Shown: positions 8,622 through 18,119 of the stretch, piece after piece | How positions within the stretch are numbered: position 1 is the first letter of the stretch | How the letters are laid out: each line of letters opens with the position of its first letter | NCBI GenBank assembly: GCA_026129905.1 | Contig: JAHCHE010000040.1 | Span: 1-63,682, forward strand | From: Bryobacteraceae bacterium | GTDB lineage: Bacteria; Acidobacteriota; Terriglobia; Bryobacterales; Bryobacteraceae | Length of the DNA stretch: 63,682 nucleotides | Reading direction: 5' to 3' | Translations under genes and position numbers: made by a program | Notes under the pieces: generated by a model | What the model saw: the letters and a program-made list of their open reading frames with translations, nothing else | Told to the model about the DNA's origin: nothing | Databases searched by the model: none

Positions 8622-11128
8622 AGGCTCGCCTCCGGATCTTTCACCGGCTGATTCTGCGCGCGCTGTTCCGCGAGCCGCTGCGGACCGCGCTTACCGTCTT
8701 CGCCGTCGCGCTCGGCGTGGCAGTGGTGCTTGCCATTGAACTCGCGGGCGTGGCTGCCGCCGGATCGTTTCGTTCGTCGCTGGAAACGTTGGCCGGCGAC
8801 GCGGACCTGGAAATCACCGCCATCGGAGGCGTGCCGGAAGAATTGCTCGGGACGCTGGCCCGGCTACCATACCCCCTGGAATTCTCCCCGCGCCTGGAGG
8901 GCGTAGCCCGCGTGGAACCGGAAGGCGCCTCGGTCACCGCCGTCGGCCTCGACCTCATCGCCCAGCGCGCTCTGGGCGACGCCCAGCATCCCTCGCCGGA
9001 GGAGATCGCGGACTCGCGCGCGGTCTGGATCGGCGCGGACATTGAGCCGCGCAAGGGCGGCGTGCTGTCGCTCTCCGTCAACGATCGTCGCTTCGAGTTC
9101 ATCGTCCGGGGCAGCCTGCCCGGCGCCGCGCGCGAGCGAGTCGTCGTCATGGACATCGCCTCCGCCCAGGATGCCTTTGCTCGGGCGGGCCGCCTGGACC
9201 GGATTGAGGCCCGTCACCCGCCGTCGCGGCCGCTCGAACACTGGCGGCAACTGATCCTCGACGCGCTGCCACCCGGCGTCGCGGTCGAGCCCGCCGGCGC
9301 CCGCACGGACGAAAACCGCAAGATGCTCGCCGCGTTCCGCTGGAATCTGCGGGTGCTGAGCTACATCTCCCTGATCGTCTGCGGCTTCCTCATCTACAAC
9401 ACGATCTCCGTCTCGGTAGTGCGCCGGCGGCCCGAAATCGGCATCGCCCGGGCGCTCGGTGCGACTCGTTGGGACATCCTCGCGGCGTTCCTCGCTGAAG
9501 CGGCGTGCTTCGGCGCCGCGGGCGGCCTTGCCGGCCTGGCTTTGGGACGCCTCCTGGCCGAAGGCGCTGTCGGCATGCAGGCGGCCACCGTGGATTCGCT
9601 GTACGTCAGCAGCGCTCCCGCGGCCATCGAACTCTCGGCCGGCGCCGTTGCCCTTGCGCTGTTGACCGGCGTCGCCGTCTCGCTCCTCTCGGCGCTCGCC
9701 CCCGCGTTCGAGGCCTCGCGCGTCGCTCCCGTGGAGGCGTTGACTTCGGGACAACGGGAATTCCAGGCTCGCGTTCGGGTCCGGCGGGACCTGTTGGCGG
9801 GATTGCTTCTCGCCGTGTTGGCCGCGGCGGCTTCGCAGGCGCCGCCGATCGGACGTAAGCCGGTGTTCGGATATGTGGCCGCGCTCCTGCTCATCGCGGC
9901 CTCCGCCATGGCGACCCCGGCGGTCGTCACCGTCTTGTCGCGCGCCTGGCGGAAGGGAATCCGCCTCATCCTCGGCGTCGAGGCGATGCTGGCGGCCCGC
10001 GGCCTTGCCGCTTCCCTGCGGCGGACCTCGGTGCTCGTCGGCGCTCTCTCCACCGCAGTGGCGATGATGGTGGCCGTAGGCATCATGGTTGGTAGCTTTC
10101 GTCAGACCGTCGTGTTGTGGCTGGATCAGCAGCTTCGGGCGGACCTGTACCTCCGGCCGGCCGCGGGCGGCGCGGGCCGGCAGGCGGTGATTCACCCCGG
10201 CCTTGCGGATGCGCTGGAAGCGCTGCCGGGCGTTGCCGCCGTCGAGAGGTTTCGCTCTTACGACATCAGCTACGGCGGCCTGCCCGCACTGCTCGCCTCG
10301 GGCCCAACGGAAATCGTGCGGCGCTTCGGCAAGACCCGCTTCCTTCCGGGCCAGGATCGCCATGCAATCCTGGATCAGCTCCCCCTCGGCGACTACGTGA
10401 TCGTGAGCGAGCCGTTCGCCAACAAGCACCGGGTCCGCCCGGACGACATGATTGCGCTCCCTCTGGACGGCGAGCCGCGCGAGTTCAAAGCGCTCGGCGT
10501 CTACTACGACTACAGCAACGAGCGCGGCTACATCGTCATGGACCGCGGCGTCATGCTCAAATACCTGCCCGACGCTGCCGCCACCAGCCTCTCGGTCTAC
10601 TTCGATTCCGGAGCGGATCCGGCCGTCGTGCGCCGGGCGGTGGAGCGGACTTCGGCCGATTATGCCGTGAGCATCCAGTCCAACCGCGCCCTTCGCGCCG
10701 AAGCGATGCGCATCTTCGATCGGACCTTCGCGATTACCTACGCGCTCGAGGCCGTCGCCGTCTTCGTCGCGGTGATGGGCATCGCGGGCGCCCTGCTTGC
10801 ACTGATCATCGACCGGAGGCAGGAAATGGGCGTGTTGCGCTTCCTTGGCGCGGCGACCGGGCAGATCCGCCGGCTTGTTCTGTTTGAAGCCGCGCTGCTC
10901 GGCCTGGCCGCCAACCTGATCGGCTTGGCGCAGGGCGCGCTGCTGTCGCTCATCCTGATCTTCGTCATTAACAAGCAGTCGTTCGGCTGGACGATTCAAT
11001 TCCACTGGCCGGTGGCCCTGCTGGCCGGAGGTCTGAGTCTCATCTACGCCGCCACGCTGGCGGCGGCGCTCTATCCGGCTCGCGTCGCGGTCCGTCTGAA
11101 TCCCATCGAGGCGGTACGCGAGCAATGA
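8618..11128 (+). CDS. FtsX-like ABC transporter permease
   Basis: I place the start at GTG 8618, giving a GTGA overlap with the ATPase stop and 836 residues (VKARLRIFHRLILRALFREP). An upstream in-frame ATG at 8564 would add 18 Arg/Pro-rich residues that are just ATPase sequence read in another frame. The protein has an N-terminal membrane helix (TALTVFAVALGVAVVLAIEL), a periplasmic domain, and then FtsX-type membrane clusters (YISLIVCGFLIYNTISVSVV; AVFVAVMGIAGALLALIIDR) with the hallmark RRPEIGIARALGAT and RRQEMGVLRFLGAAT cytoplasmic motifs. The two-half organisation fits LolC/E-like permeases. The next gene overlaps by ATGA at 11125-11128. Confidence 0.9.
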   Translation: MKARLRIFHRLILRALFREPLRTALTVFAVALGVAVVLAIELAGVAAAGSFRSSLETLAGDADLEITAIGGVPEELLGTLARLPYPLEFSPRLEGVARVEPEGASVTAVGLDLIAQRALGDAQHPSPEEIADSRAVWIGADIEPRKGGVLSLSVNDRRFEFIVRGSLPGAARERVVVMDIASAQDAFARAGRLDRIEARHPPSRPLEHWRQLILDALPPGVAVEPAGARTDENRKMLAAFRWNLRVLSYISLIVCGFLIYNTISVSVVRRRPEIGIARALGATRWDILAAFLAEAACFGAAGGLAGLALGRLLAEGAVGMQAATVDSLYVSSAPAAIELSAGAVALALLTGVAVSLLSALAPAFEASRVAPVEALTSGQREFQARVRVRRDLLAGLLLAVLAAAASQAPPIGRKPVFGYVAALLLIAASAMATPAVVTVLSRAWRKGIRLILGVEAMLAARGLAASLRRTSVLVGALSTAVAMMVAVGIMVGSFRQTVVLWLDQQLRADLYLRPAAGGAGRQAVIHPGLADALEALPGVAAVERFRSYDISYGGLPALLASGPTEIVRRFGKTRFLPGQDRHAILDQLPLGDYVIVSEPFANKHRVRPDDMIALPLDGEPREFKALGVYYDYSNERGYIVMDRGVMLKYLPDAAATSLSVYFDSGADPAVVRRAVERTSADYAVSIQSNRALRAEAMRIFDRTFAITYALEAVAVFVAVMGIAGALLALIIDRRQEMGVLRFLGAATGQIRRLVLFEAALLGLAANLIGLAQGALLSLILIFVINKQSFGWTIQFHWPVALLAGGLSLIYAATLAAALYPARVAVRLNPIEAVREQ

Positions 11129-12213
11129 AGCGGCTTGCCTTGCTCGCGCTCGCGGCGCTCGGGTTGGTCGCCGCCGATTTCCGGCCGGCCCTGCCCGGCT
11201 ACGAATACCGGTTTCCTCGGGACCACTTCAGCCATCCCGAATTCCAAACCGAATGGTGGTACTACACCGGCAATCTGAGGACGCCGCAAGGCCGCCGCTT
11301 CGGTTTCGAGCTGACGTTCTTCCGCCATGGCGTCGCCCGGCCCCCGGTCCGGTCCTCTCCCTGGCAGGTGGACGACCTGTACCTGGCTCACCTGGCGCTG
11401 AGCGACATCGACAAAAAGACCTTCCATCACCGGGAGCGGATCAACCGCGCCGGTCCCGGACTCGCCGCCGCCAGCGCCGAGCTGTCCCGCATCTGGAACG
11501 GAAACTGGCATGTCGAATGGCGCGGGAACGTACAGTCGCTCCAGGCTGTGACGGACGCCTTTACCCTGCGTCTCGAGATGGTTCCGCAAAAGCCGCCCGT
11601 CATTCACGGCCGCGACGGCGTCAGCAGGAAAGGCCCCGAGCCTGGCCGAGCCTCCCACTACGTCTCGTTCACCCGCCTCGCCGCCTCGGGCGCGCTTGAA
11701 CTCGATGGCGCCAGCTACGAACTCGCGGGCCTGGCCTGGATGGACCACGAGTTCTTCACCAACCAGCTTTCGCCCGAACAGGCCGGCTGGGATTGGTTCA
11801 GCGTCCAGTTTGAAAATGGAGCCGAGTTGATGCTCGCCCGTATGCGCCGGAACGATGGCAGCGTCGATCCGTTCTCGCACGGAACATTTGTGGACCGCTC
11901 CGGCGCCGCCCGCCACCTCGAATCGAAGGACTTCAGCCTGGTTCCCGGCGCCACGTGGACCAGTCCGTCTTCCGGCGCCGTCTACCCGATCGAGTGGCGG
12001 ATCGGCATCGCGCCGCTGGGCCTCGAGCTATCCGCGGCCACTCCGCTCGCGAACCAGGAGCTGACCGGCCGCGGCGGACCGTCGCTCACCTACTGGGAAG
12101 GCGCCATGGACTACGAGGGAACCCTTCAAGGCAAGCCGATCCGCGGCGAGGGCTACCTCGAGATGGTGGGCTACGCCGCGCCCTTCCGGTTCGGCGAAGC
12201 CTCCGGACCCTGA
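11125..12213 (+). CDS. AttH/CrtC-like secreted lipocalin-fold protein (COG5621)
   Basis: This 362-residue protein begins with a leader ([17 protein letters not shown]) and carries the family hallmark [12 protein letters not shown] around residue 42-53, then LTFFRHG and [12 protein letters not shown] near residue 205. The fold is the double lipocalin-like fold also seen in carotenoid 1,2-hydratase, but here the genomic partners are an ABC ATPase and an FtsX permease, the usual context of AttH. An ATGA overlap couples it to the permease. The set probably acts in envelope lipid or lipoprotein handling; the substrate is not known. Confidence 0.88.
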   Translation: MKRLALLALAALGLVAADFRPALPGYEYRFPRDHFSHPEFQTEWWYYTGNLRTPQGRRFGFELTFFRHGVARPPVRSSPWQVDDLYLAHLALSDIDKKTFHHRERINRAGPGLAAASAELSRIWNGNWHVEWRGNVQSLQAVTDAFTLRLEMVPQKPPVIHGRDGVSRKGPEPGRASHYVSFTRLAASGALELDGASYELAGLAWMDHEFFTNQLSPEQAGWDWFSVQFENGAELMLARMRRNDGSVDPFSHGTFVDRSGAARHLESKDFSLVPGATWTSPSSGAVYPIEWRIGIAPLGLELSAATPLANQELTGRGGPSLTYWEGAMDYEGTLQGKPIRGEGYLEMVGYAAPFRFGEASGP

Positions 12214-12278
12214 GCGCGGACCTCTTTGAGCCAAGTTTTCCACGCCGGAGCCGTATAGTAACGAGAAGGAGATTGCCA

Positions 12279-12626
12279 ATGCTCGTCGTCACCGCGCACT
12301 CGCTGGATGGGATGCCCATCGTCAAGTACCTGGGACTGGTCACCGGAGAAGCCATTCTCGGCGCCAACATCTTCAAGGACTTCTTCGCCGGGATTCGCGA
12401 CATCGTCGGCGGGCGTTCGGCCGCCTACGAAGGCGAGTTGCGCAAGGCCAAGGCGATCGCGGTCGACGAGATGGTGGAGCAGGCGCGAAAGATGGGCGCT
12501 AACGCCGTGATCGGCGTCGACCTCGACTACGAAACCATCGGCGGCAGCGGCAGCAACATGCTCATGGTCTCCGCAAGCGGCACCGCCGTGTTGTACAAAG
12601 CCGGGTATGATGAAGACCGGAAATAA
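12279..12626 (+). CDS. YbjQ/UPF0145 family protein
   Basis: The ATG at 12279 follows the purine-rich ribosome binding site GAAGGAGA and yields 115 residues. [35 protein letters not shown] and the helical [23 protein letters not shown] are diagnostic of the YbjQ (DUF74) family, a small pentamer-forming fold of unknown biochemical role. It lies 65 bp after the AttH-like gene and may share its transcript. A second paralogue is encoded at 23726-24046, again as the last gene of an operon. Confidence 0.88.
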   Translation: MLVVTAHSLDGMPIVKYLGLVTGEAILGANIFKDFFAGIRDIVGGRSAAYEGELRKAKAIAVDEMVEQARKMGANAVIGVDLDYETIGGSGSNMLMVSASGTAVLYKAGYDEDRK

Positions 12627-12628
12627 CC

Positions 12629-14095
12629 ATGTCGCTTAACCGGCCGATGTTCCTGCTTGCCGGCCTGCTCGCCGTCACGGCGGCCCAGGCCCAGAAGCGC
12701 TATGAACCGCGATGGGAATCGCTCGACAGCCGGCCCAATCCGGCTTGGTTTGGAGACGCCAAGTTCGGCATCTTCATCCATTGGGGCGTCTACTCGGTTC
12801 CGGCCTTCGCTCCCGTCGGGAACTACTCGGAGTGGTATTGGCACGCGCTGAAAGCCGGCCCGCGGCTCAAGGACAAGCCCAATCCCACCTGGGAATTTCA
12901 CGGCCGCAATTACGGCCAGGACTATCCCTACGAGAACTTCGCGCCCCTGTTCCGAGCCGAAATGTACGATCCGGATTATTGGGCGGAGGTGTTCGAAAAA
13001 TCGGGCGCGAAATACGTAGTCTTGACCTCGAAGCACCATGACGGCTTCGCACTTTGGCCGAGCGAGCACGCCAACGCCGCGTGGAAGCGCCCGTGGAACA
13101 GCGCCTCCATCGGACCGAAACGGGATCTGCTGGGCGACCTCGCCACGGCCGTCCGCAATCGCGGGCTGCGCATGGGCTTCTATTATTCCCTCTACGAGTG
13201 GTACAACCCCATCTGGTTGTCGGACCAGAAACGCTACGTCCACGAGCACATGCACCCGCAGTTCAAGGACGTCGTCACGCGCTACAAGCCTTCCATCATC
13301 TTCTCCGACGGCGAATGGGACATGCCGAGCGAGGACTGGAAGTCGCCCGAGCTGCTTGCGTGGCTGGTGAACGAGTCGCCCGCCCGCGACGAAGTGATCA
13401 TCAACGATCGCTGGGGCAAGGAAACCCGGCACAAGCACGGTGGCTACTACACCACCGAGTACACGGCCGGCCTCGAGGGCAGCTCCCACGCCTGGGAAGA
13501 GAACCGCGGCATGGGCTATTCCTATGGCTACAATCGCGCCGAGCAACTGGATCACTACCGCACCGACCGCGAACTGGTTCTGATGCTGGCCGACCTGGTC
13601 AGCCGCGGAGGCAACCTGTTGCTCGACATCGGACCCACCGCCGACGGCCGCATTCCCGTCATCATGCAGGAGCGCCTCATCCATCTCGGCCGCTGGCTGA
13701 ACGCCAACGGCGAGGCCATCTACGGAAGCCGGCCCTGGAAGCGCACGCGGCAATGGAGCGCCGGCGAGCAGCCGAAGCTCGAAACCGGCGAGTACATGAC
13801 GAAGTACGACGTCACCGATTACGTCGATCGAAAGAAGCCCGCCCAGGCAGTGATCGAAGCGTTCTTCACCGCGCGGGGAAACAACCTGTACGCCATCGTG
13901 CCCGGCTGGCCCGGCGCGCGCTTCACGGTGAAGGATCTCGCGGCGCCCGCTTCCATGAAGGCGACGCTGTTGGGCTCGCCGGGGAACCTGAAGTGGACCG
14001 CGGCCGGCGGCGACGTCGTCATCGAAATGCCCCCGGCGGCAGGCGATGCCGCCAAAGCGCAGTACGCCTGCGTCATCCGGCTGTCCGGGCTCTGA
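12629..14095 (+). CDS. Alpha-L-fucosidase, GH29
   Basis: This 488-residue enzyme has a signal peptide (MFLLAGLLAVTAAQAQ) and the GH29 signature block KFGIFIHWGVYSVPAF at about 46-60, the HHDGFALWPS segment at 136-145 and the nucleophile region PSIIFSDGEWD with Asp at 227. Family members cleave terminal alpha-linked L-fucose from glycans with retention of configuration; the general acid is poorly conserved and I do not assign it. It begins 2 bp after the YbjQ stop and may be co-transcribed. It converges with the S9 peptidase gene 11 bp downstream. Confidence 0.92.
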   Translation: MSLNRPMFLLAGLLAVTAAQAQKRYEPRWESLDSRPNPAWFGDAKFGIFIHWGVYSVPAFAPVGNYSEWYWHALKAGPRLKDKPNPTWEFHGRNYGQDYPYENFAPLFRAEMYDPDYWAEVFEKSGAKYVVLTSKHHDGFALWPSEHANAAWKRPWNSASIGPKRDLLGDLATAVRNRGLRMGFYYSLYEWYNPIWLSDQKRYVHEHMHPQFKDVVTRYKPSIIFSDGEWDMPSEDWKSPELLAWLVNESPARDEVIINDRWGKETRHKHGGYYTTEYTAGLEGSSHAWEENRGMGYSYGYNRAEQLDHYRTDRELVLMLADLVSRGGNLLLDIGPTADGRIPVIMQERLIHLGRWLNANGEAIYGSRPWKRTRQWSAGEQPKLETGEYMTKYDVTDYVDRKKPAQAVIEAFFTARGNNLYAIVPGWPGARFTVKDLAAPASMKATLLGSPGNLKWTAAGGDVVIEMPPAAGDAAKAQYACVIRLSGL

Positions 14096-14106
14096 GAGAG
14101 CAGCCG

Positions 14107-15972
14107 TTAGCGCTTCAAGTGCTTCTCAAACCACCGCACCATCTCGACGTTGGCGCGGATGCGGTTCGGCGTCTTGCGAAAGCCGTGGCCTTCGTCGGGA
14201 AACAGCACGTACGCCACCGGCACGCCGCGGCCTTTGAGCGTGTTGACAACCTGCGTCGCCTCCACCACCGGCACGTTGGTGTCGTTGGCGCCGTGCAGGA
14301 CCAGCGTGGGAGCTGTGATCCGGTCCAGCTTGTACAGAGGCGAGAGCCTCTTCAGCAGGTCGGCCTGCGTCTTCGGGTCGCCGTATTCCACCGTTGAAAT
14401 CGCCGCCATCCATGGCTCGGTGTGCTGAAAAAAGGTTTCAAAGTTCACGATGCCGAAGTAGTTGGCGCCGGCGGCGAACAGTTCCGGGAACTCCGTCAGT
14501 CCGGCCATCGTCATGTACCCGCCATAGGAGCCGCCCATGATCCCGAGGCGCTTCGGATTGCCGATGCCCGCCGCGACAATATGCTGCGCCGCGGCCTTGA
14601 TATCGCGGACGCCGTCGAACCGCAACTCGCCGTTATCGAGATTGACGAACTTCTTGCCGAAGCCGGACGAGCCGCGCACATTGGGCGCGAAGACGGCAAT
14701 GCCCCGCGCGAGCAGCGCCTGGTAGTCGGCGCGGAACGAAGGGCGCTCCTGGCCCTCCGGTCCTCCGTGAAAACTGAGGACTACCGCGCCGGGCGCCTGG
14801 AAACCGCGCGGTTTATAGAGCCAGCCGCTGAGGTCCAGGCCATCGAGCGCTTTGAACCGCACCAGCTCCGGACGGACGAGCGCGCCGAGGTCGACGCCGG
14901 CGTGCGGGCTGCGCGTCACCTGCCACAGGCGGCCGGCGCGCAGGTCGTAGAGCCAGACGTCATTGGGCGCCGCCGCCCCGCCCGCGACAATCGGAATCAA
15001 CCCGCCGTCTTTGGAAAAGCGCCCGAACCCGCCGATCTCCGACGGCAGCTTCGGACCCGCGGTGAGCTTCAGCGATTCCAGGTCGAGCCAGGAAGTCTGG
15101 GTCCGGCCGGCGACGTTCCAGGCCAGCGCGGCCGCGCGGCCGTCTTCGTCGATCACGAACTCCTGCAATTCCGCGTCGTCGCGCGACGCGATGATCTCGA
15201 TCGGGCCGGGTTCGCCGCCCGCGCCGAGCCGGATGCGGCCGAGCGCCGTCAGGTCTCGATCGCCGTTGGATGCGAGGTAGACGGTGGCGCCGTCGGGCGA
15301 GAAGACGCCGCCGGAGAATGTGGCCGGCGGCGCGTGCGGCGTGAGCAGGCGTTCCTTGCCGCCGTCGATCTCCACCAGGTAGAGATCGCTGTCGCCGCGG
15401 CTGCGCACGCGATTGATCACCGCGCGGCTCTGGTCCCGGCTGATGTCCTCGATCGCGCCGATCCCGGGATTCTTCGCGATCAGCCGGGTCTCGCCGCTCG
15501 CGACATCGTAGATGTAGGAGTCCATCGCGGCGGCGCCGGCGCGGTTCGATGAGAATGCGAGCCACTTGCCGTCGTGCGTCCAGTCTGCCAGCCAGTTGTT
15601 GTCCTTCCCGCCCTCGGTTATGCGCTTGACCCCGGCGCCGTCCGGGCGCATCAGGTAGATCTGCGTGTTCATCCCGCCGCCGGGCGCGACGCTCAGCGCC
15701 ACCCAGTCGCCCGCCGGGGACCAGGCGGCGCCACCGACCGGATCGTCAAACGCGGTGAGCTGCACGGGCCATCCGCCGGCCGCGGGAACCATCCACAGTT
15801 GGGGCGATCCGCTCAGGTTGCAGTTGACGATCAGCCGTTTGGCATCCGGCGAAAGCGTGGGACTGCCGCAGAAGCCGATCTTCGACATCAGTGACACCGA
15901 GGATTCCAGGTCGTCGTCGGCGCCATGGAGGGACAACACGGCCGCAAGGGCCAACCGGGCGATACGCGGCAT
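14107..15972 (-). CDS. S9 family prolyl-oligopeptidase-like serine peptidase, exported
   Basis: A 621-residue protein with a short leader (MPRIARLALAAVLSLHGAD), an N-terminal WD40/TolB-like beta-propeller (repeats such as FSPDGATVYLASNGDRD and WSPAGDWVALSV), and a C-terminal alpha/beta-hydrolase domain. The catalytic triad is visible: Ser482 in GGSYGGYM, Asp564 in HGANDTNVPV and His596 in DEGHGF. This order and spacing match dipeptidyl-peptidase / acylaminoacyl-peptidase relatives. It probably degrades peptides in the periplasm. It stands alone, converging with the fucosidase. Confidence 0.92.
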   Translation of the reverse strand: MPRIARLALAAVLSLHGADDDLESSVSLMSKIGFCGSPTLSPDAKRLIVNCNLSGSPQLWMVPAAGGWPVQLTAFDDPVGGAAWSPAGDWVALSVAPGGGMNTQIYLMRPDGAGVKRITEGGKDNNWLADWTHDGKWLAFSSNRAGAAAMDSYIYDVASGETRLIAKNPGIGAIEDISRDQSRAVINRVRSRGDSDLYLVEIDGGKERLLTPHAPPATFSGGVFSPDGATVYLASNGDRDLTALGRIRLGAGGEPGPIEIIASRDDAELQEFVIDEDGRAAALAWNVAGRTQTSWLDLESLKLTAGPKLPSEIGGFGRFSKDGGLIPIVAGGAAAPNDVWLYDLRAGRLWQVTRSPHAGVDLGALVRPELVRFKALDGLDLSGWLYKPRGFQAPGAVVLSFHGGPEGQERPSFRADYQALLARGIAVFAPNVRGSSGFGKKFVNLDNGELRFDGVRDIKAAAQHIVAAGIGNPKRLGIMGGSYGGYMTMAGLTEFPELFAAGANYFGIVNFETFFQHTEPWMAAISTVEYGDPKTQADLLKRLSPLYKLDRITAPTLVLHGANDTNVPVVEATQVVNTLKGRGVPVAYVLFPDEGHGFRKTPNRIRANVEMVRWFEKHLKR

Positions 15973-16032
15973 GAACCACCTCCAGGTGAAGATTGCCGAG
16001 ATTCTATCTCAGTCGCCGGGCCGCGCGGCGGG

Positions 16033-18093
16033 TCATGGGCGCATCCCGCGCCAGACCGGGTTCACAAACGCTCCGTTGGCGGCGATGTCCCAGACGGCGA
16101 GCCGGGCCCACCTCCAGCCTGTGGCGTCGACGGTCCAGTTGAATTCGGCTTCGCCGAACGAGCGCGTCGTTTCCAGCGGGAACAGCTCCCGCCGCGCCGT
16201 AGAGCCGTCGCTCCATACCACCTCGGCGAACCGCAGCGGAAACGTCCACCGCACGCGGGCGCGCACCGCGATGCGATCGCGCCCGGCCTCGGCGATCTCG
16301 GTCTCCGGCAGCAGCACCTCGCCGGTGGACACGAAGAACCCGCCGTTTGCAAGCGTATCGAGAACCTTGCCGTAGTCGTCGAAGCCCGGCAGCGTCGCCA
16401 TGCGCACGTAGTTCACGTTCATGTGAGCGTACAATTCGTGCGTCGAGTCCAATTGGAAGACGTCCACCTCGCCGAGAATCCGCTTCGGCTGGCCCCAGTT
16501 GTTCATGTCGTCGAGCAGGTTCAGCGACCGTTCTCCCATGCGCGGCGAGGAATGGTCGATGTTGATCGACTTCCACGAGCCGCCGAAAAAATGGGAATCG
16601 AGGTAGAACTCCTTGTGGCGGTATTTGTCCGGAAAACCCCGGCTCCCCTTTGTCCGCGGGTGCGACGTGTAGACATGCGCGTTCTCGCGGCGAAACAATT
16701 CGAGCAGGTCCCGCTCGTCGCCGGCGCGGTAGACGGCGCCGAGCCGGGGATCCTCCGTCCGGAACGGGGCGCCTTCCGGCCGCTGCATGATCCAGTAGAC
16801 CGGCTTGGGGAAGGTGACGGCCCAGTGACCGCCGAGATGCACGTTGGCCTCTTCGCTTGGGATGAGCAGAAAGCCGGGGTCCGACTGCGCGCGGCAAACC
16901 CGGTAGTAATCCTCAAGTTCCTTGAGGCGGAGTTCGCCCGGATCGCGGGGGTGGCCGTCGCCGTGGAAATCCGAGATCATCACCGCGTCGACGCCCATCT
17001 CCTTCAGCACCGGTTTGAACGGCGGGACCCAGTCGAAACCCTTCTCCTGCGCCTGCACGGTGTAGGCGAAGTGGAAGTGCGCCGCGAGCTTCTGATAACC
17101 CGCCAAGTCCGGAAAGCGGTCCCGGTTCGTGAACCGCAGCGCGTCGTCGAGCGCCGCGGACGCCGCCCCGCCCGAGAGCAGGAAGAACACGCCCAACCGC
17201 TGCTCGGTTCCGGGCGGCGCGTTGGCCCAGGGGTAGTACGGCGAGTTGTCGTCGGGCAGTTGGCGGATGCCCAGCGATACCGCGCCACGCCAGGCGCTGT
17301 GCCACAGGTAGCCCATGTTGGTGGTGTAGTCCCGGGTGAAGAAGTACTGGTGCGGCAACGGAAAGACGGCGATTCCGCCCTTGGGCACGGGGACGGCCAG
17401 CGCGCGGTATCGGACGCGGTATGGGGTCAGTTCCGACGCCGAAGGGACCTGCTCCGTGCGCAGCCGCCCATCGGCGTCGTAGTAAACGACTCGCGATTCC
17501 ATGTTGTTCCCGGCGCGGCGGTCCGCGTCCACCATCATCCGCAGGCCGGCGTCGTAGTAGAACGCGGTGTCCGGCTCCTGAGTGACCACCACCGCCTCCT
17601 GATGCAGGAGCCGGCTGCCGGGATAGAACGTGTAGCGGATGCTCCCCTCGAAGATGCCCATCCGGAACCCGTCGAACCGGACCTCGAGCCGGTCCCCGAT
17701 GCTCCGCGCGGAGGCGTTGCGCAGGCGGAAGTCGCCGCGGAAGGCGCGGATGCCGTCCGGATGAGCGGGAGGGTGATCGAAGAACTCGTCCCAGCCGCCG
17801 CGCCGCTTGCCGGTCGCACACCGGTAGACAGGGCTCGCCCGCTCGACGACGACATCGCCGTTCACCGTTATGGCGGTGATCAGCGGTTTTCCGGGCTCAA
17901 GCGAGAACTCGGCCAGCCAGTTTCTGGAATCCTCATCCTGCCAGGCGATCGCCACCGAGGCCGCCTCCGCCTTCACGGAAACCGGCCCGGGACGCACGCC
18001 GGACGCATCGAACGGCGCCGGTTCGACTTGTCCGCCCGAAGGCTGCCCGGCAGCGGACAGCGTGATGGCGCAGAGGCAGATCAAAGCCCGCAT
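16033..18093 (-). CDS. Exported PHP-fold (CehA/McbA-type) metallohydrolase
   Basis: The ATG at 18093 follows the strong ribosome binding site GGAGG and yields 686 residues with a leader (MRALICLCAITLSAAGQ). The open frame reaches further upstream to 18375, but that part is antisense to the next gene and not protein-like. The N-terminal about 320 residues look like a beta-rich domain. A PHP-like metal site is suggested by HFH at 339-341, DFHGDGH at 375-381, EEANVHLGGH at 414-423 and HVYTSHPRTKG further on. CehA/McbA relatives hydrolyse phosphoesters or carbamates; the substrate here is unknown. It is followed upstream by a beta-propeller glycosidase gene on the same strand, 26 bp away, suggesting an operon. 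Confidence 0.7.
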   Translation of the reverse strand: MRALICLCAITLSAAGQPSGGQVEPAPFDASGVRPGPVSVKAEAASVAIAWQDEDSRNWLAEFSLEPGKPLITAITVNGDVVVERASPVYRCATGKRRGGWDEFFDHPPAHPDGIRAFRGDFRLRNASARSIGDRLEVRFDGFRMGIFEGSIRYTFYPGSRLLHQEAVVVTQEPDTAFYYDAGLRMMVDADRRAGNNMESRVVYYDADGRLRTEQVPSASELTPYRVRYRALAVPVPKGGIAVFPLPHQYFFTRDYTTNMGYLWHSAWRGAVSLGIRQLPDDNSPYYPWANAPPGTEQRLGVFFLLSGGAASAALDDALRFTNRDRFPDLAGYQKLAAHFHFAYTVQAQEKGFDWVPPFKPVLKEMGVDAVMISDFHGDGHPRDPGELRLKELEDYYRVCRAQSDPGFLLIPSEEANVHLGGHWAVTFPKPVYWIMQRPEGAPFRTEDPRLGAVYRAGDERDLLELFRRENAHVYTSHPRTKGSRGFPDKYRHKEFYLDSHFFGGSWKSINIDHSSPRMGERSLNLLDDMNNWGQPKRILGEVDVFQLDSTHELYAHMNVNYVRMATLPGFDDYGKVLDTLANGGFFVSTGEVLLPETEIAEAGRDRIAVRARVRWTFPLRFAEVVWSDGSTARRELFPLETTRSFGEAEFNWTVDATGWRWARLAVWDIAANGAFVNPVWRGMRP

Positions 18094-18119
18094 TCTTCCC
18101 CTCCTTAGGACTTCCGAGG